In this document: piece by piece, positions 61,741 through 64,000 of the stretch
Layout: the number at the start of each line of letters is the position of its first letter
Numbering within the stretch: position 1 is the stretch's first letter
Source of the DNA: Rhodovulum sulfidophilum
Lineage (GTDB): Bacteria; Pseudomonadota; Alphaproteobacteria; Rhodobacterales; Rhodobacteraceae
Direction of reading: 5' to 3'
NCBI GenBank assembly: GCA_003241785.1
Contig: QFPW01000018.1
Coordinates: 38,752-102,751, forward strand
DNA: 64,000 nt
Made by a program: the position numbers and the translations under genes
Notes under the pieces: model-generated
What the model was told of the DNA's origin: nothing
The model's database searches: none
What the model saw: only the letters and a program-made list of their open reading frames with translations

Positions 61741-63766
61741 GCAACGCGAGATTGGCGGCGGCGCCGAGCGCGGCCATCGCCAGCAACGACAGGTAGATCC
61801 GCCCCGGCAGCGATCGCTGGCGCGTCGTCCAGACCGCCACCGCGGCGAAGAGCAGTCCGAGCCCGAGCAGGCTGAGCAGCGGCGGCAGCGCGAAGACCCA
61901 GCCCCAGCGCGCCGGAACCGCGCCCATGACCGCGAGCGTCTCGTCCCGCGCCAGCGTCGATCCGGCCGCGAGCGCGATCCCGACGACGCAGACGAGCGCC
62001 ACGCCCGCCGAGGCCGCCGCGAGCCAGGGCGCGGCGCGGCCGAGCCGGCCGGCGAGGCCCGGCGGCGGCGCGGCGCCCCGGCGTCCGCGGGCGAGCAGCG
62101 CGCCGAGCGGATAGACGACGAAGGCGGTCGCGAGCACGAAGGCGGCGAGCACGGCGGGAATGCCGAGGATCGCCGAGAGGAGCATCCCCGCGATCCCCTG
62201 CACCGCCATCAGCCGCTGCAGCGTCCCGAGGAAGATCACATCGTCGGCGATGACGAAATCCGGCGCCTCGGTCGCGACGCAGGCGGTGTCCGGCGGCGCC
62301 GTCGGATCGTCGAGGAAGCGGCCGATGATCTCGTTCGCGCAGGGGTTGGTGATCGCCTGGCCATGCGCCCCCGCCGGAAAGACGACATGCGTCGCGTTCG
62401 GAAGCGTCGGCGGCAGCTCCTCGGCGTAGCTCGGCGGGGTGATCGGATCGAGATCCCCCGACAGAAGCAGCACCGGCAGGTCGCTCGCGACCGGCGCCAG
62501 CTCCGCGCGCGGGAGGAGCGGGATCCCCCAGTCGTGGCAGATCGTCGCGGCCAGCGCCGCGTCGGTCCGCGTCTGCTCGGCCAGCCGGGGCAGCACGCCC
62601 GTGAAATCGACCGCCGCCGGATCGGTGTCGCCATGGTCGGCGCAGCTGACCGCGAGATGCATCCCCTCGGCGAGCGAATCGTCGAACAGCGTCCCCGGCA
62701 GGAGCACCGTCGTCACCAGCGTGAAGTCACCCTTGTCGGCGCGATCGAGAATGAGCGGCACCAGGCCGTGCATGTCGGAATAGAGCGCGCCGTAGATCGC
62801 GGATTCGAGCATGTCGCCGGTCAGCATGACCGCGACCGGCGTCGGCGGCCCGCCGGTCGGTCCCGGCGGCTTGGCGACCATCACCGGCGCCGGGGTCGCG
62901 TTCAGCCGGTCGATCAGCGCGAGATAGCGGGAGGCGAGGTCGGGGAAGGCCTTAGCGCAGCGCGCGTCCTCCGCGCAGCCGAGCAGGTATTTCTCGCCGA
63001 TCCGCTGCTGGGCGAAGGCGGGCTCGACGAAGAGGTCGTAGTCGAGCGGCACCACCGCGTCGAGCACCACCGCCGAGAGCGTCCCGGCATGGCGGCGCAT
63101 CAGGAACTGGCCGAGCTCGGTGCCGTAGGAGACGCCGTAGAAGGCGATCCGGTCGTAGCCGAGCGCCCGGCGCAGCGCGTCGACGTCGTCGGCGTTCTCG
63201 ATGGACTGGTAGCCCGCGAGGTCGATCCCCTGCGCCCGGAGCCGCGTCCCGCAGGCCCGCAGGGCCGCGAGATAGGCCACGTCGTCGGCCGCCCGCGTCG
63301 TGTCGGCCCCCGCCGCCGCGTATTCGGCGTCGGAGAGCTCCGGGCAGGTCAGCGCCGGCCTCGAGAAGCCGGTGCCGCGCTGGTCCCAGAGCACGAGCGG
63401 ACGGTTGCGCGCCGGCCGCGTCGCCGGATCGTCGAGCAGCGCCTGGGAGAAGGAGCCGATCGTCCCGGCGCCGGGACCGCCCTGCGCGAGAAACAGGGGC
63501 TCCGCGGCGGCGGGCGTCTCCATCGGCGCGAGCACCGCCACCGCGAGATCGATCCGCCGCGAGGCGCCGAGATCGCGCCGCTCGGGCACGGAAACGAAGC
63601 CGCATTCGGCGGCGGCGGGATCCGGCAGGACGAGATCGAAGGTACCGCAGTCGGCGCCGGTCCAGGCCGGGCCGCGCGGTCCCCGCTCGCCCTGCGCGGC
63701 GGCGGGATCCGGGGCGAGGAGCGACAACAGGAAGAGCACTGCGGCGCCGCGTCGCCAATGCCTCAT
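61730..63766 (-). CDS. TAP-like alpha/beta hydrolase with C-terminal membrane domain
   Basis: 678 aa. A signal peptide (RGAAVLFLLSLLAPDPAAA) is followed by an exported hydrolase: oxyanion region LAQGGPGAG, nucleophile elbow GVSYGTELGQFL near residue 215, LLLSGDLDPITPP, and AHGQAITNPC. This resembles tripeptidyl aminopeptidases and proline iminopeptidases. The last 190 residues add about four transmembrane helices (VLAAFVLATAFVVYPLG and others), unusual for the family, so the enzyme should be membrane-tethered. It overlaps the kinase gene 3' end to 3' end. Confidence 0.85.
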   Translation of the reverse strand: MRHWRRGAAVLFLLSLLAPDPAAAQGERGPRGPAWTGADCGTFDLVLPDPAAAECGFVSVPERRDLGASRRIDLAVAVLAPMETPAAAEPLFLAQGGPGAGTIGSFSQALLDDPATRPARNRPLVLWDQRGTGFSRPALTCPELSDAEYAAAGADTTRAADDVAYLAALRACGTRLRAQGIDLAGYQSIENADDVDALRRALGYDRIAFYGVSYGTELGQFLMRRHAGTLSAVVLDAVVPLDYDLFVEPAFAQQRIGEKYLLGCAEDARCAKAFPDLASRYLALIDRLNATPAPVMVAKPPGPTGGPPTPVAVMLTGDMLESAIYGALYSDMHGLVPLILDRADKGDFTLVTTVLLPGTLFDDSLAEGMHLAVSCADHGDTDPAAVDFTGVLPRLAEQTRTDAALAATICHDWGIPLLPRAELAPVASDLPVLLLSGDLDPITPPSYAEELPPTLPNATHVVFPAGAHGQAITNPCANEIIGRFLDDPTAPPDTACVATEAPDFVIADDVIFLGTLQRLMAVQGIAGMLLSAILGIPAVLAAFVLATAFVVYPLGALLARGRRGAAPPPGLAGRLGRAAPWLAAASAGVALVCVVGIALAAGSTLARDETLAVMGAVPARWGWVFALPPLLSLLGLGLLFAAVAVWTTRQRSLPGRIYLSLLAMAALGAAANLALLTR

Positions 63767-63864
63767 CGCCGCCCCCCTCGCCCTTCGGAACCGGCAGCTT
63801 ACCGCCGGTCCCGGTCATTGCAAGCCGCGCGGGAGGGGGGGGACCCGGGCGGCCGCCGCGCCGG

Positions 63865-64000
63865 CTATTCGCGGTTCATGCGGTTGTCGATGAGGTCCTC
63901 GACGACGGTGGGGTCGGCGAGGGTGGAGGTGTCGCCGAGGGCGCCGTAGTCGTTCTCGGCGATCTTGCGCAGGATGCGGCGCATGATCTTGCCGGACCGG
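63865..64000 (-). CDS. acs: acetyl-CoA synthetase, C-terminal end (cut by the window)
   Basis: The last 44 codons are present: SGKIMRRILRKIAEND with the acetylatable Lys, then YGALGDTSTLADPTVVEDL, ending DNRMNRE. This is the standard C-terminus of AMP-forming acetyl-CoA synthetase, which activates acetate. The rest lies beyond the window. The 98 bp to the hydrolase start hold nothing obvious. Confidence 0.93.
   Translation of the reverse strand, partial: RSGKIMRRILRKIAENDYGALGDTSTLADPTVVEDLIDNRMNRE

Noticed and set aside
1..64000. CRISPR array, insertion sequence or prophage
   Set aside because: No direct repeats with regular spacers, no transposase, integrase or phage gene was found. The only repeats are short palindromes between genes.

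Overview
The window is high-GC, gene-dense alphaproteobacterial chromosome, most likely from the order Rhodobacterales. Three things point there: the block rpsT-dnaA-dnaN-recF-gyrB next to mutM, ubiE and ubiB; a Rhodobacter-type sulfolipid operon sqdB-sqdD-sqdC; and dispersed palindromic repeats between genes. I see no phage, insertion sequence or CRISPR array.

Layout. 0.1-2.7 kb: a sugar-type ABC transporter (ATPase and permease) without a binding-protein gene inside the window. 3.4-5.6 kb: small membrane protein, ribokinase, SGNH hydrolase, CutA. 5.7-13.4 kb: a phosphate-starvation block, sqdBDC and pstSCAB, each behind a PhoB-type box, with a Fic-like gene lacking key motif residues between them. 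13.7-21.2 kb: a sigma-54 activator, then an operon (SDR, unknown membrane protein, medium-chain dehydrogenase, flavin monooxygenase) behind a near-consensus -24/-12 promoter and an 18-bp palindrome. This is the best candidate here for an undescribed catabolic system. 21.2-24.0 kb: RibD-like reductase and minCDE. 24.0-25.6 kb: a CobW-family GTPase and a small coupled gene behind a Zur-like box. 25.7-33.9 kb: replication genes gyrB, recF, dnaN, dnaA and rpsT. 34.0-38.1 kb: enoyl-CoA hydratase, mutM, ubiE, ubiB. 38.3-50.5 kb: housekeeping and metabolic genes (TerC-like/DUF475 protein, DUF1801 protein, Rieske oxygenase, NDH-2, lytic transglycosylase, ilvD, a lipoprotein, prolyl iminopeptidase, ubiG, tRNA-Leu, LysR regulator, creatinase). 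50.5-58.6 kb: a chain of hairpins, a FUSC-like protein, and a complete bd-oxidase operon (GbsR-type regulator-cydD-cydC-cydA-cydB-cydX) with its own promoter and palindrome. 58.8-64.0 kb: metallo-beta-lactamase-fold hydrolase, hybrid histidine kinase, membrane-tethered alpha/beta hydrolase, and the 3' end of acs.

How it fits together. The pst genes import phosphate while sqdBDC makes a phosphorus-free lipid, so 5.7-13.4 kb reads as one phosphate-economy module. The cyd operon makes the oxidase, its small subunit and its CydDC exporter as one transcript. In the repeat family, three genes (recF, the Rieske oxygenase and NDH-2) take their stop codon from the edge of a repeat. Functions come from reading the sequence; no database search was run.
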